Below are positions 41,384 to 53,580 of a stretch of 64,000 bases of DNA, piece after piece. The translations under genes and the position numbers were made by a program. The stretch spans positions 62,001 to 126,000 of the forward strand of contig NW_024883081.1 in assembly GCF_019059575.1 (NCBI RefSeq), given 5' to 3'. Numbering within the stretch: the stretch's first letter is position 1; each line of letters starts with the position of its first letter. The notes beneath the pieces are model-generated. The model did not search any database, was not told the origin of the DNA, and was given only the letters and a program-made list of their open reading frames with translations. The stretch is from Amphibalanus amphitrite. Its lineage: Eukaryota > Arthropoda > Thecostraca > Balanomorpha > Balanidae.

Positions 41384-43657
41384 TTAACCCGCGCCCCGTA
41401 GGGCTATCGGCGGATCCTACAACCCGTAGGTGGGGGGGGGGGGGCGTTTCGCCACCCCCCCCTGAGATCTCGGAAATTTGCCGGCCGATTTTCAAAATTC
41501 AAAAGGGCGTTCGATAGCCCCACCGGAGAACTACCTTGTGACCAAATTTCATTGGTCTAGGTCAAATCGATGACGTCACAGGTCAGGTTAAAGTTCGAAT
41601 GTTCACCGATCACAGGCATTTCAAGAAATGTGTTGTGAAATCGAGTAAATTGGTAAGTTATTGAAAACCATCGATGGTACATTGTTCGTCAAACACATGC
41701 TTTGCTATCTGAGGTCACTGATACCAGGTCAGGTCACAGAGGTCAGGTCACTGGGGGTCACAATATGGAAAGTGTCGTCAGTCGTGTGATACATGTGTTA
41801 CGGTCCATTTTACATGACAAATGCGGTTATGTGGGTCAGGCACTCAGGCAGCCTTTGGGGCCAGCTTAGATCATGTTTTGGTGAAGGTCAGGTCAGGGTC
41901 AGGTCAAATTAGGTCAAATTTCAAAATTGATATTTTTGCATAAAATGGGTATCGATTCGATGCAACTCGCCATTTGCAACTCGTCATTGCAACTCCTAAT
42001 TTTTTGGATATATTAGCCAAAAAATCCAAAAAAATTGTGTTTCCAAAAAAGGAATATATAAGATAGTATCTACCGCTTTCCATCTACATACTAAGTTTCA
42101 GATTGATATATCTTTTTTGGCCACGTTATAGCAAAAAAAAACTTCAAAAATGATGACGTCAAATTTTCAAGCTCAATTTTTGGCAATTCTAGACCACGTA
42201 GGGTAAAACGAAGACCACCATTAGACTCCCCGTGACGAGTTGCATCGAATTGATACCAATTTTATGCAAAAATATCAACTTTGAAATTTGACCCAATTTG
42301 ACCTGACCTTGACCTGACCTTCACCAGAACGTTACCTAAGCTGGCCTCAAAGGCTGCCTGAGCCACATAATCGCATTTGTCATGTACAATGGACCATAAA
42401 ACATGTATCACACGACACTTTCATATTGTGACCCCCAGTGACCGGACCTCTGTGACCTGACCTCGTTAGGCGGCACGGGCGGACATCGATAGCAGCGCCT
42501 CTATCGGTCACTAGGGAAAGCTGGGCTGTAGGCGACAAAATACCGGCTGAGTTGTCACAAGTTAAAAAGGTTTATAGACATCCGTCTTGTGAAAAAGTTG
42601 AACTTTTGCCTTCAAAATTTCTACAGGCAATTTTAGAAGTGCCTTCACATAGATTACAAAACCGTTTGAATTATTTTATTCACTTCAAGCCTTCCCTATT
42701 GTTCTTGATGATGCGGGAACTATTTCTAATTAGTGTTTCTAGCTTAGTAAAAGAACATATTGTGCAAACGATGAAAAAAGCATAAATGGAAGATTTTAAA
42801 TGCAATTTTCTGTAACAAATAATGGTAAATTCTCTAGACATCAAGGAAAAGGTGCATGCTAACTGATAATTTAAAGTTCTTGGGGCCAGTTGGTTTCTTC
42901 TTTTCTTACGTTGCCCCAATGGCCGCGAATACACTTGTGATAACGCCTATCGCTGGTACATCCGGCGGGCAAAGTTGTCGATAACCCGATGGCTTAGCAC
43001 TTTACAGAGTGCAATGGCCTCTGGAGACAGTGCTCAGGGGGTGTGCTACCCCTGAAACGTTATTCTTATCGGGTTATCGGCAACTTTGCCCGCCGGATGC
43101 AGGTGTGCCTACGCCCTGCAGCGCCGGGGCGCTCACCTGGAGCACATTGTGGAGCGTCCGTAAAACACACACTGTACTAAAAGTATTCGTAGTGAAGACT
43201 TGAAACTTGGTGGATGTTTGCTACATAGGTGTGACCTAAAGTGGCCGAAGTTTGGTGATGATCTGAATAAAACTTCCGAAGGTATTCGAATTTTGGTGAT
43301 GACCGCTTTTTTTTGTGTCACCCTGTATCAGCGACCTCAGATAGCAAAGTATGTGTTTGACGAACAATGTACCATCGGTGGTTTTCAATAACTTACCAAT
43401 TTACTCGATTTCACAACACATTTTTTGAAATGCCTGTGAACGGTGAAAATCCTACCTTTGACCTGACCTGTGACGTCATCGGTTTGACCTAGGTCAATGA
43501 AATTTGGTCACAAGGTAGTTCCCCAGTGGGGCTATCGAACGCCGTTTGAATTTTGAAAATCAGCCGGTAAATTTCCGAGATCTTAGGGGGGGCCGAAACG
43601 CCCTCCCCCCCCTACGGGTGGTAGGGTCCGCCGATAGCCCTACGGGGCGCGGGTTAT
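41384..43657. mobile_element. TTAA-target foldback element E (inverted dimer) with later insertion
   Basis: TTAACCCGCGCCCCGTAGGG at 41384 and the complement CCCTACGGGGCGCGGG-TTAT at 43657 are terminal repeats. Unlike other copies, both halves are the same 5' half: 41388-41985 matches the complement of 42232-42466 plus 43325-43653, giving arms of about 565-600 bp around a ~245-bp centre. Each arm holds TGACGTCACAGGTCAGGT and further AGGTCA boxes. The right arm is interrupted by 42467-43324. No coding capacity. Confidence 0.8.
42467..43324 (+). mobile_element. Insertion in element E with a Tc1/mariner 3' end
   Basis: The right edge is the complement of ACAGGGTGACACAAAAAAAA, a typical Tc1/mariner terminus. 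A short frame at about 43103-43156 reads RGAHLEHIVERP and stops, like the C-terminus of such transposases. A strong hairpin lies at 42960-43099 (arms TCCGGCGGGCAAAGTTG and complement). The left edge is not a matching terminus, so this is truncated or composite. Confidence 0.45.
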
Positions 43658-44176
43658 GGCAATCTAAGAAGAGACTTAGATGAGCAACTTGTTGGCGTTT
43701 TACCGGACGGCCAAATAATCCATATCTGTTTCGGAAATGTGCATATGGACAAGTATTTATGCTCTATTGAGACTATTTTAGTTATCATGCTCGCATTCCA
43801 TGCTTTTCTGTGTCATGATTTTGTTTTTATGCTAAGTATCATGCAACCGTATCTTGCATGCCGTTTTAGAAAACAAATATACTATCAGGAACTGCGTTTC
43901 GGAGAATGCCGGTAAAGCGAATCCCGATAAAAGCAGCATGACACCAAAACATTTATCGCAAAATGGAAAATATCGAAGCAGCATGCACCGTCCGGTAGAT
44001 CGTTTTACTTGAGAACACCTCAATCAAAGCAACTGCTAAAAAAAGTAAAACTATGTTGAGGGTTTTTAACGGTCATTGATTATGTTCTTCTCCCCCACAT
44101 TTTGTTCGGTAACGCTTTGGACGCCAGCGCACAACTAGACTACACACGTGACTCTGGAACGGTACACGCTATGTTA
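43658..44176. other. Spacer, nothing firm
   Basis: Contains GTTTTACCGGACGGCC (about 43698) and GACGGTGCATGC-type sequence near 43985 in opposite sense (CACCGTCCGGTAGATCGTTT), which may bound a decayed inverted-repeat element. No gene recognised. Confidence 0.35.
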
Positions 44177-45375
44177 TTAACCCGCGCTATGGTGGGGTCT
44201 GTTTATAACGCGACCTGTGGGGGGGGGGCTATTTTTTGCCCCCCTCGTATCTCCGAAACTACCGGACGGATCCGCGAAATTCAAACGGCGTTCGAAAGGC
44301 CTGTCAAATTTGTCGAAGGAAACCAAATTTCATTGACCTCGGGGTCACCGATGAGACGTCACAGGTCAGGTCAAAGATGAAATGTTTCACCGTTCACGGG
44401 TCATCTAGGGAATGCGCTATAACACCGACGAAAGCGCATTTTGTCGAGAATCAGCGATAGGGCGTCAGTTGCCTAGTACATATGTTGCTATAAGAGGTCA
44501 CTGACATTACCAGGTCAGGTCACAGGTCAGGTCACCAAGGGTCACAGGTCAGGTCACATGAACCTAACTTTAGGTACTAAGGTTGTGCGATGCATGTTTT
44601 ATGGCCAATTTTTCATTTCCAACTCAATGGTGTTGGTTATAAGACTATCAGGTAAGGCTTAGGTCACTTTCTGGTGAAGGTCAGGTCAAGGTCAGGTCAA
44701 AAAAGGTCAAATTTTAAAGTTGATAGTTCTGCATAAAATGGGTATTGATTCGATGCAGCTCGTCACGGGGAGTCTAATGGTGGTCTTTGTTTTGCGCTGC
44801 GGGGTCTACAATTGCTAAAAATTGAGTTTGAAAATTTGACGTCATCAATTTTGAACCGTTTGTTCGCTATAACTTCGCCAAAAAAGGAGGTATCAATCTC
44901 AAATTTGGTATGTGGATAGAAGGCGGTAAGGACTATCACATATAATCCAGTTTTTGCGAAATTCAAAAAACGTTTTGGATTTTTCGGCTATTATATTCAA
45001 AAAATCTATTTTTTTATTTTTGGGGGTCAAAATCCAAATATTTCAAAAATCCGAGATAACAGTTTTGTAGCCCTGTCAATTCTACAGCTTTTATGTTTTT
45101 ATCGTTTTTCTGTATTTGCAAAGCTATAGGCCTGACAGTTCTTCCCGCGAAACCTTTTTTTGGGTCGAAAACGGCAGAACATGACGTCACTCTGACGTCA
45201 TTTCCGGCCAACCTATCATAGCCTTTGGAAAATTTTTTAATCACAATGTGTAAAATTGATGTCCGGGAGGGAACTGAAAGTTTGGTGACGATCGGCGCAG
45301 CGGTTCTGGAGATATATCGAAAAGTCTGGAGGGGGGCAAAAAATAGCCCCCCCCCCCCACCAGGGCGCGGGTTAA
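44177..45375 (+). mobile_element. TTAA-target element F, 1199 bp, both TTAA intact
   Basis: TTAACCCGCGCTATGGTGGG at 44177 and CCACCAGGGCGCGGG-TTAA at 45372-45375. It has a G-run/C-run hairpin at both ends, TGAGACGTCACAGGTCAGGT and dense AGGTCA boxes in the 5' half, and an A/T-rich centre. It has the same layout as 56395-57562. No coding capacity. Confidence 0.85.
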
Positions 45376-45869
45376 GAGAAACCACCATGCTATACAATCA
45401 GCGAGTGTGTAGACGAGCGCAGCGGATACAGAACACTTTAGGAACATTTCATGCAGGCACGGTGCAGTTCAGCTGTGGTGACATAGACCGTCGTACCAAC
45501 CTACTTTGCGTCAGCCATGAGACTCAAAAAGTGATAATTGCAATGCACGCCCGACATGCAAGGGTGTCACAAAATAGAATCAAACAATTACAAATTCTAG
45601 AACTATTATTAGCAACAAGGTCCTAAAATAAAAACAGTATTTAGTATTATTGGTATAGAACACAGTTAAGATACAACTTTTCGGAATACCTACTTCATTT
45701 GGAAGCCAATGTATGTATGATAAGGACGCTCCTTTTTGCCACCCACACTTATTCGTCTTTCATACTGATAATATAATTGCCTATATAGGGAAGATTCACG
45801 TTAGGTCATGCCGTCCACTGACCAAATCACAGATCACTGCCGGCTTCTGCCCGCGTACCGTATAAAGTC
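45376..45869. other. Spacer between element F and SLC22 gene 2
   Basis: No feature recognised, and no clear polyadenylation signal for the minus-strand gene ending at 46051 was found here. Confidence 0.35.
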
Positions 45870-47852
45870 AACGATACTGGACCCACTCTGCAATTGTCTT
45901 GCCTAAGAACTCATCCGACACGGCAATGTTCCCACATAACAGTCAAGATCGTCCATCAAAGTTAAAACGCATGACTAGGATAGCCGGCAGGTATCGGTCA
46001 GGTGTCTCTGTAGGACGGCGATCTGGCCGTCTGCCGAGGCCCGCGGCCGGTCAGGGCTCGGTGCTGTGCAGAGCCTGGTAGCCGTCCCTGGGAGCCGGGT
46101 GCCAGGCGCCCTGCTCGATGTCGGCCACCGTCTCCGGCAGCCGGCGTCCGTTGGTCTCCGGCAGCAGCAGCGCCACCAGCGCCGCCGTCACGCCCGCCAG
46201 GCCGAACACGCAGCTGGGGATGGCCCAGTGCACTGGCGACAGCAGGTCCACCACGTACGGCGCCGCCATCGAGCCCACCCGGGCGCACATGCTCGACGCG
46301 CCGAAGCCGACGTTGCGCAGAGTGGTGGGGAAGAACTCGGCCGTGTAGAGGAAGATGACGGCGAACCCGGCCGACGAGGCGAACTTGCCCACCATGGCGA
46401 GCGTCAGTTTGGGCCAGGCGGTGCCCGCCGGCACGGCCATGATGCAGAGGATGGCCGCGCCGGCCAGCAGGAACGTCAGCACCGTGGTCGGACGGCGACC
46501 GACGCGGCTGATGAGCGGCACGGCCAGGAGCACGGCCGGCACCTCCACCAGGCCGGCCAGGAAGATGGCCAGGTACGGGCTGCTGCTCAGGTCGGCAGAG
46601 TTGAACGTGACGCCGTAGTAGATCAGAGACACCACCAGCCAGTTGTAGAAGCTGGCCAGACTGATGCGCCGCATCCGCGGGGTACGCACCAGCCGGAATA
46701 TCTCGCCGATGCCGTTGGCGCAGCTCTGGAGCGCCGATCGCTGCGGCTCCTCGTCGTCGTCTGGGGACAACTTCGTCTCTGCAGCGCGGAACTCGGACAT
46801 CATCCTCATCATCTCGGCGTCGGAGGGCAGCGTGCGCTTGTTGCAGCGTGCGGCGGCCGCCAGCACATCAAGCGCCTCCGGCAGCCTGTCCTGCATGATG
46901 AGCCAGCGCGGCGACTCAGGAAGCACCCACCAGAAGCCGAGCATGAGCACGGAGGGTGCTGATATGACCAGCTGCAAGTAACGCCAGTCACGCACCAGAT
47001 AGGCGGCAGCCGGCAACGCCATGAAGCCGCATGAAAACGGGATCTGGTAGACGAGCCCGACCAAAGAGCGCCAGCGCGGCCCCATCACCTCCATGGTCAG
47101 GATGAACATGCTATTGAACACACTTGTTCCCGTGAAGGCAGTAATGAAGCGCAGCGTGACAAAGGTAGCGTAGCTGCCAGCCCCGGCCGTGGCTAGGCTG
47201 GAGATGATGAACAAGACGCCACTGTAACAGACGACGCGCCTCCGTCCGAACTGGTCTGAGAGCACGCCGCTGATCATGGCGCCGCAGAAGATGCCGAACA
47301 TGTAGCTGGCCTGGACGGTGGACATCATCCAGCGGCGGCCGCAGACCAGGTCCCACTCACTGACGATGGTCGAGTGGAAACGCTCCCGGCTGTACACCCA
47401 GCCGGCGTCGCAGCCCACCGTGCGGCTGCCTCCGGCCGCGTCCCAGCGCTCACAGGAGGCCGGCTGGCCGGTGGCGTTGTTGTACGGCAACCAGAGGTGC
47501 AGCTGCTCCTCGCTGGCCGTCTCGTTGGCCAGTTCTCCGGGCAGCGCGCAGCGGTGCTCCGGCTCTCCGCCGACGAAGGCGCTGCTGAAGTTATGCATAC
47601 CGGAGAGCACGGATCCGACCATTGACCAGACGAACACCAGGGCCTGCCAGAGTCCGGCGTCCCCGGCCCGGCTCAGGATCTCCTCGAACTGGACACCGTG
47701 CGCGGCTGCCATGGCCGGTGGCCAGAGAGGGTCTGCCCGGCGCGCTGCACCGCCCGCACTCGAGTGAGCGCCACACGTGACCGGGCTGCCGCCAGAGCCG
47801 GTGCGACATCTCAGAGAGGGAGAGCCTGTCAGAAGAGGTTACTACCGGACTG
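45870..47852 (-). repeat. Inverted segmental duplication, left copy
   Basis: It covers SLC22 gene 2 with about 140 bp of 5' and 180 bp of 3' flank and matches 59277-61256 in opposite orientation. Flanking identity is high in non-coding parts (GTCCGGTAGTAACCTCTTCT upstream, CGGATGAGTTCTT downstream), so the duplication is recent relative to copy 1. Confidence 0.85.
46051..47712 (-). CDS. SLC22-family transporter, copy 2, intronless
   Basis: 553 residues, ATG at 47712, stop at 46053-46051. Same architecture and key motifs as copy 1 (SDQFGRRR, PESPRWL, SRVGRRP, PETNGRRLPET; four loop Cys; sequons at 63 and 79, plus Asn41-Phe-Ser); the sequon at 96 is lost (GGSRTVGC). It differs from copy 3 mainly around TM1 (LVFVWSMVGSVLSGMHNF) and TM4-6 (FTGTSVFNSM, GFMALPAAAYL). 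It is tail-to-tail with copy 1 and head-to-head with copy 3. No disabling change is seen. Substrate unknown. Confidence 0.9.
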   Translation of the reverse strand: MAAAHGVQFEEILSRAGDAGLWQALVFVWSMVGSVLSGMHNFSSAFVGGEPEHRCALPGELANETASEEQLHLWLPYNNATGQPASCERWDAAGGSRTVGCDAGWVYSRERFHSTIVSEWDLVCGRRWMMSTVQASYMFGIFCGAMISGVLSDQFGRRRVVCYSGVLFIISSLATAGAGSYATFVTLRFITAFTGTSVFNSMFILTMEVMGPRWRSLVGLVYQIPFSCGFMALPAAAYLVRDWRYLQLVISAPSVLMLGFWWVLPESPRWLIMQDRLPEALDVLAAAARCNKRTLPSDAEMMRMMSEFRAAETKLSPDDDEEPQRSALQSCANGIGEIFRLVRTPRMRRISLASFYNWLVVSLIYYGVTFNSADLSSSPYLAIFLAGLVEVPAVLLAVPLISRVGRRPTTVLTFLLAGAAILCIMAVPAGTAWPKLTLAMVGKFASSAGFAVIFLYTAEFFPTTLRNVGFGASSMCARVGSMAAPYVVDLLSPVHWAIPSCVFGLAGVTAALVALLLPETNGRRLPETVADIEQGAWHPAPRDGYQALHSTEP

Positions 47853-48689
47853 GACCGCAAACACCAATTCCAACGAACTTTGGTGTCAATATTTCCTTTC
47901 AAATGACGTGCATCGCTGGTTGATTACTTGATGTTTCTTTGGGTCTAGCTAGCTCCCTGCTGTGGGGGAGGGGATCCTTTAGCACCACTTTTGTGGTTTC
48001 CCGCGAATGTCTAAAAAGCAGCGTGCAACGCCATCCTATCTGGCACAGCATATGAGATGTCCTTTAGCATACGTTTTGAAACAGCTGGCTAATGAAACAT
48101 CAAGGTGTTGAGAACAAATACTAATAAGAGCTACTGTTTGTAACTACTCGTACTCTTGCTACAAACAAGAGTTGGTTTGTCAGGTTTCTATTCAAAAGAC
48201 TTACATCATTTTGCGTTCTACCAAAGCTACTAGTTACTACTGCATTTTTATGCACAACGTTATGGCACTGTTGCACGTGAGCACGTGCAACGGTTAGCTT
48301 CTAGATCTCGAGAACGTGTGGGCCGATTGGCTCAAACCTGGTGCACCGTTAGAGACCGGTGAGTATAGGATGCCGGGAAGACGTCATTTGGAACCTCGTT
48401 TGAATGTGCACACTGTGTGAGTGTGAATGGTGCGTACAAGACAACTGTGTACCACTTTACATTTCCGCCCTGCAGGGCTCACATTCGTACTCTCTCCTAT
48501 GTAGCCGTCCGCCCCAGAAGGCGTTTTACTGTTACGCACATACGCATTATGAACGGATTTTCTAATGCGCTTAGAATTGTATTCGTTTTTAATGCATATC
48601 TTCATCGCCCAGATACCCGCGGTAAATGAAGAGACACGCAGGCACCCGCGATAACCCTCGACGGACCTATTGGTTTTCCACATACGCGC
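47853..48689. other. Spacer with a T-family fragment
   Basis: 48245-48400 matches the 3' part of the T family (GCACGTGAGCACGTGCAACG, then AGATCTCGAGAACG and GAGACCGGTGAGTA). The rest, including the region upstream of SLC22 gene 2, shows nothing recognised. Confidence 0.4.
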
Positions 48690-49688
48690 CGGCCGAGCGG
48701 GGGGGGGGGGGGGGGCGGGTACGACCCCCCTCGCCGTTTCGCCCCTGGTGGAGCTAGCGCGTCGCGGAAAAAACGAGCGTGTGCGCCGTTATGAGACGCA
48801 GAGATTGGTACCCGATTTTAAGGTCCTAGGTCAACCGGTGACCTCTGAGGTCAGGTCAAGTGCCCCAAGGTACGGTTCAGTTTTTGGTGAACAACTTCGC
48901 AAAAAAGGCCGCAGAGCGCCGATTTTGGCAGCATCGTGTTAGCCTCGCTCAGGCGCGTCGAATGATATACTTTTTGTCCGGGTCTGGTCAACTTGGGGTG
49001 TTGACCTCAGGTCAAGGTCAGGCTAGCACCCCCAGGTCACGAAGTTGGTCGAAAGAGGTCATGCCGCATATCATTCGACTCGGCAGGTCTTTCTGAGTCC
49101 AGTGGTGGCTTTCCCGACTCGCTAGCTCAATTTGAACAAGAGTTATTGACGAAAAACTAATATGACCTTGATGATGTCATAAATGACGTCACGCAAGGTC
49201 AACATTGCAAAAGTGACGCATCTAACCTTGCAAGGAGTGCATCGAATCACGATTCTGTGTGCTTGAGATAGTTGGAGATCGTTCCCGGCGCCAGAATAGC
49301 AGTTTTCATTTTTCCCCATTGACTTATAATGGTGAGGTCACGAAAATGACCTGACCTCATATGACCTTTACGAAAAATCCGAGATATACAAGTTTTGAGA
49401 CTCATAATGGATACTAGATCCTGCAAGTTTCATTTCCCTGTGACATCTCCTCTGGCAGTGAGGGCGTTGCGAAGTTGCGACATCTGAAGACCGTGCAGAG
49501 GTTCACTTATGACGTCATAGGTCAGTGACCTGACTTGACCCAAAGATGCGGTTGGTGTCAAAAGATCCGGCTTGAATCAAAGGTCAGGTATGCCAAGTTT
49601 CAGTTCTCTATCGCCAGCGTGCTCGGAGCTATCGCGAAAAAACCCTATGGGGGGGGGGCGCCCCCCCCCCCTACGGGGCGCGGGTTAA
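48690..49688 (+). mobile_element. TTAA-target element G
   Basis: The left end is decayed (CCGGCCGAGC then a G-run at about 48700 and GGTACGACCCCCCTCGCC as in 1820-1840). The right end is intact, CTACGGGGCGCGGG-TTAA at 49685-49688, with a G10/C10 hairpin. The interior shares AAAAAACGAGCGTGT with element B and the AGGTCA-rich core with element C. No coding capacity. Confidence 0.7.
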
Positions 49689-50083
49689 ATGAAGCATCGC
49701 GCTGATACGATGTCGCGCCCTAGGACGGGATGAGGAGGGGTGATACGGGGGCCCTCGTCGCGGTCCAAGCAGAACTGCCCGGCGCGAGCCGGATCGGTGG
49801 TGCGCAGAAGTGTCGCTGACAGATCCGACCTCGCGTCAATTACGGCGCGGCGCGTGTGTATATGTCTCACAGCGACATTGAGGCGAAACAGTTGGACCAC
49901 TCTCTTACACCACTCTCTATGACTCGTGTCTTTTTGATGCAACTGCAATCATGTTTTCGAGTGACGCAATGTGCTCCAGATGATAGAAATTTAAAACATT
50001 CGCACTGGATAGCCTGGCATGGCGGCCATCTAACTATACAGGACAACCGAACAAGACAGCCGGACAGGACAAACAAACAGGAC
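49689..50083. other. Spacer, nothing recognised
   Basis: No gene or repeat recognised apart from GGACAG-type short repeats at its right edge. Confidence 0.35.
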
Positions 50084-50769
50084 TTAAAGGTAGACTGCCA
50101 CCTTTTTTCCACAAAACGGTTTTCACTAGAGCTGAGCCACCTATGTCCCAGACCGAAGTCGGTTTTCCGAAATTCGAACCCGTTTGCGAGAAATCGGAGA
50201 CCAAAGTTCAGTTTGATGCCATTTTTTTAGTCCAAGAAAACCGACATCTCTACTGTTTATCGATAACTTTGAAACATGAATTTTCTTATCTTTTGGTAAA
50301 TATATGTCAAAACTTTGATTGTTTCGAGATCAGAGAAGAATTTTGGAGAGTCAAAATAAAAGTTAAACTTATATATTCAGTAGTTCATTTTTTCCAAAAA
50401 AGTGTGGGAAATGGGGTTTAACATGGGCCAGACCCATTCCAAATGAGCCATGATTTTTAAATGTTTTACGAACTTAAATGCAAAATAAATTAAACATGGC
50501 CAATTTCTTATGAAATCATATATTAGTAAATCATAAAATACCTTACTTTTTTCAAATAAAATGTAATAATCTTATGACCTTGAAGTCTAGTGATGTGTAA
50601 ACATTGTCGCTAGACATTAACCGATTGATAATTGTATGATAATCGACAATTTTTTTCGCGATTCACGTGATGATACTTTGTCAGGTGAATTCTAAAATTT
50701 TGTTTTGTCCAGGGAATAAATCATAGGCCTATCTGAGAAAACTTTTTGAAGGTGGCAGTCTTCCTTTAA
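50084..50769 (+). mobile_element. TTAAAGG-ended element, 686 bp
   Basis: The ends TTAAAGGTAGACTGCCACC and the complement of TTAAAGGAAGACTGCCACC are flanked by GGAC on both sides (50080-50083 with one base offset by local repeats, and 50770-50773). The interior is unrelated in sequence to the other TTAAAGG elements. It sits inside a GGACAG-rich tract, so the duplication is not unique evidence. Confidence 0.7.
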
Positions 50770-50900
50770 GGACAGGATAAGCGGGCAGGACGGTCGAACA
50801 GCCGGACAGAACTGAAGGACAGCACAACCACCCTGTCAGGAATGAGGACTAAAGGACAGCCAGACGGGGCAGTCAGGCATGACAGGACAGGACAGCCGGA
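50770..50900. repeat. GGACAG-rich tract
   Basis: Imperfect GGACAG/GGACAGCC units continue the tract at 50040-50083 across the inserted element. Confidence 0.6.
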
Positions 50901-52323
50901 CTGCAGCAGATGGTTTCGGTGTCAAGAGTGCCAGCGCGCGGGCCAAGGCCATATATGTATAGAGCGGGCGGTCCACTACATGCGAAAGATGACCGAGATG
51001 TGGCAGGGCACTGCACTTGTTTGCATTTACCTGTAAACCCATTCACGGCAGGGAGTGCTAAGCCCGAGCCCAGGGGTCTAAGTACCTAAGCCTAGCGTTT
51101 GTCAGTGGGATCCCGCGTTGTTTGTATACCTGTGTAGGTACAGCGGCGCGTCTGTGTGCTACGCTCCGGCTGACGAGCCGCGCGGCGCCGCTGTGGGCTG
51201 CTGTCAGATACGGGCCCGGAGGCCGGAAATAACACCGGAAGTGCCATGTCACGCGACCCTAGGTGACCTTACAGCCGGGACGCAGGCGGGGATGATACGC
51301 GGCTGTTTTGGCGGGACACGGTCCAGCAGCTCAGAATGGGTACCTCACTAGTCTATAAAAAAACGCATAGCAGTCCATTCACTGGCGTCGATGATACATG
51401 ACGCAGGCAGAATTTCCCTGGGCACCGGTGGGTGTGCCTACTAAGTAGATATCTGCCTCTGCACCTGTCGACCGCATGTCGCCTCGTGTGACGTCATTTA
51501 TTAGTACCTCCTGACCGGTCTCTGTGATTTGTTTTGTACTCGGCCGCGGAGTACGAGTACGGTAGGAGTATCGGTCAGAGTACGGTCAGAGTACTGTCAG
51601 AGTACAGTCGGGGTACAGTCGGAGTACGGTGGGAGTAGGGGTGGCCACGTAGTGCGGTCGGAGTGTTTATCGGTCGACCGCGTAATAAGTACGGTCGGCC
51701 GCGGTGGAACCGCGCCTGTCACGGTGCCATACCGACACGCAAACAGCCGGCCGAGGGTGACCGGGGGCGCCTCCCCCCCCCCCCCGCTGCAGGCCCGACA
51801 GCCGGATGTGTCGGAGGTGAGCCCGCCGACCCCAGGGGACCCCACGGTCCCCTGGGGGCGCCGCTGTTCCCACTTCCCTGACTGTGACACGCGGTCGTCC
51901 GAGCCACCATTCGTTACAAGCCACAAAATCAACACATCGGGAAACATAGGTACACTTTATTTTGTCTTGACATGCATTCACCCGAGCTAGCAACAAACAT
52001 TTGAAGCAAAACCTCGTCTAGGATATAAGAACGGATTGACGACATAAGTAGGTACAGGACTCGTTTTACTGTGTGGAAGTAAAACGTTTTTCGACAAAAC
52101 TCGAGAATAACTTGAGAGCTGTGGTATCGGTCATCACACCAGAACGCGCCAGGCTCGACACCTTAAATTGGGCTCCTCATCGCAGACATTTTCCACCCAA
52201 TTTAGCGACAATACCTACACACAAGTTTATATTTGCCCCAAAAATAAACTTTTGCCTTTTGTTGCCTCACTGGGCGTACCTAAAATTTGTTTAATGATAG
52301 AATGATAGAATAAAGAATGCTTG
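50901..52323. other. Spacer with a GAGTACGGTCA minisatellite
   Basis: Imperfect 11-12-bp units (GAGTACGGTCA, GAGTACAGTCG) at about 51547-51640. A C-run lies at 51773-51784. Several GC-rich frames around 51600-51990 are open on both strands without splice context. No gene recognised. Confidence 0.4.
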
Positions 52324-53580
52324 TTAACCCGCGACCGCCTGGGGGGGGGGGGTCGGATCTGACCCCCCTCCGTTTTTCTTGAATAACTCATGAACCGCTT
52401 ACGCTATCAACTTGAAACTTGGCATACCTTCTCCCCCATCAATTTAACGTCTCCTGTCTAATGTTTAAGAAAAATTTTCCAAAAATTTTTGAGTTATATC
52501 GATTTTAGTGACGTAACTACACGGCGTTTTCAGTCAAAAAGTGGTAATTGTTTAAAAAATCGCCAAAAATCAAGGTTTAAAGCAAATTGCAAATTAAGGA
52601 CATGAATAGACGCAGCTCAACAAGTTCTTTAAAATCACTATCTCGTATTTTCCATAAAATGTGTTTTTCACCCCTAAAAATTCAAAAAACTATATTTTTT
52701 GGAAAACAGCTAATAAAATCCAAAATTTTGAGAATTTGCAAAAACCGAAATATATGTTATAGAGCTCTAGTAGAACATTAGATGTCCCAAATTTCAACTT
52801 TCTATCTTGATTTTTGACCCCCAAATTGTAAAAAATAGCTCCAACATGCATAGGGCATGGTGACGTCATAAGCATTTTCGTGAATTAGAGGCACTTTTGA
52901 ACATCGCATGTGAAAACAAATGGCACCACTAGATTCCTGGGACAAAGCTCGTCTAGAAAAATGTTTTTTTATGTCAAAAATAAAAAGTTAAAAAATTGAC
53001 TTTTTTTCTCAGCCCTCGTTTAGTTATGTATGGTATAAACGATTTTTTTAATGCTTTCAATGCACATTTATCACCAGCACAGTGACTTGGGGTCACATAT
53101 AAACATTACCATCGGATTCGATTCGGCGTGACAAATAAGCCATAAAACATGTGTCGCACGCCCATGCAGCAGAAAGTGAAAACCGTGACCTTTCGTGACC
53201 TGACCTGACCTTGACCCGTACTTAGTATGACCGCTATACGCACATGGTACCTTCACTAGGCCTTTCGGGTCATAGTTGGTGAGTTTCGAGCAGCAGCTAT
53301 CGATTCCGCTGTCCGTAAGCCTAATCATGCAAAACCCCAGAATTTGACCTTTGACCTGACCTTGACCCGAAAGTTGACCTCAATCATAAAATCTTAAAAG
53401 TGTTTTGGGGTCTTTTATATCTATGGTTTTGGGAAGGTCTCGTAGAGACCTTTCGAACGCCGCCTCGCGGGGCTCGATACGACCATTGGTTCTCGAGATA
53501 ACAGTGGGGGGGGGGGGGGTCGGATCCGACCCCCCCAGGCTGTCGTGGGTACGGAAATAGCCCATGCAGTGCCGGGTTAT
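52324..53580 (-). mobile_element. TTAA-target element K, minus orientation
   Basis: TTAACCCGCGACCGCCTGGG at 52324 is the tail end; the head is at the right, CATGCAGTGCCGGG-TTAT at 53577-53580 (TTAA mutated), with a G14/C7 hairpin around GTCGGATCC. Read on minus, the head matches 63171 onward and AGGTCA boxes lie at about 53180-53385. No coding capacity. Confidence 0.75.

Noticed and set aside
46066-46962. Plus-strand frames antisense to SLC22 gene 2, with equivalents at the other two copies
   Set aside because: High GC at third positions keeps the antisense open; composition is His/Gln/Arg-rich without domains, and the sense frames carry all family motifs.
51663-51996. GC-rich frames around 51.7 kb as a secreted or regulatory protein
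   Set aside because: Arg/Pro/Gly-rich on both strands, crossing a C-run, without splice signals.
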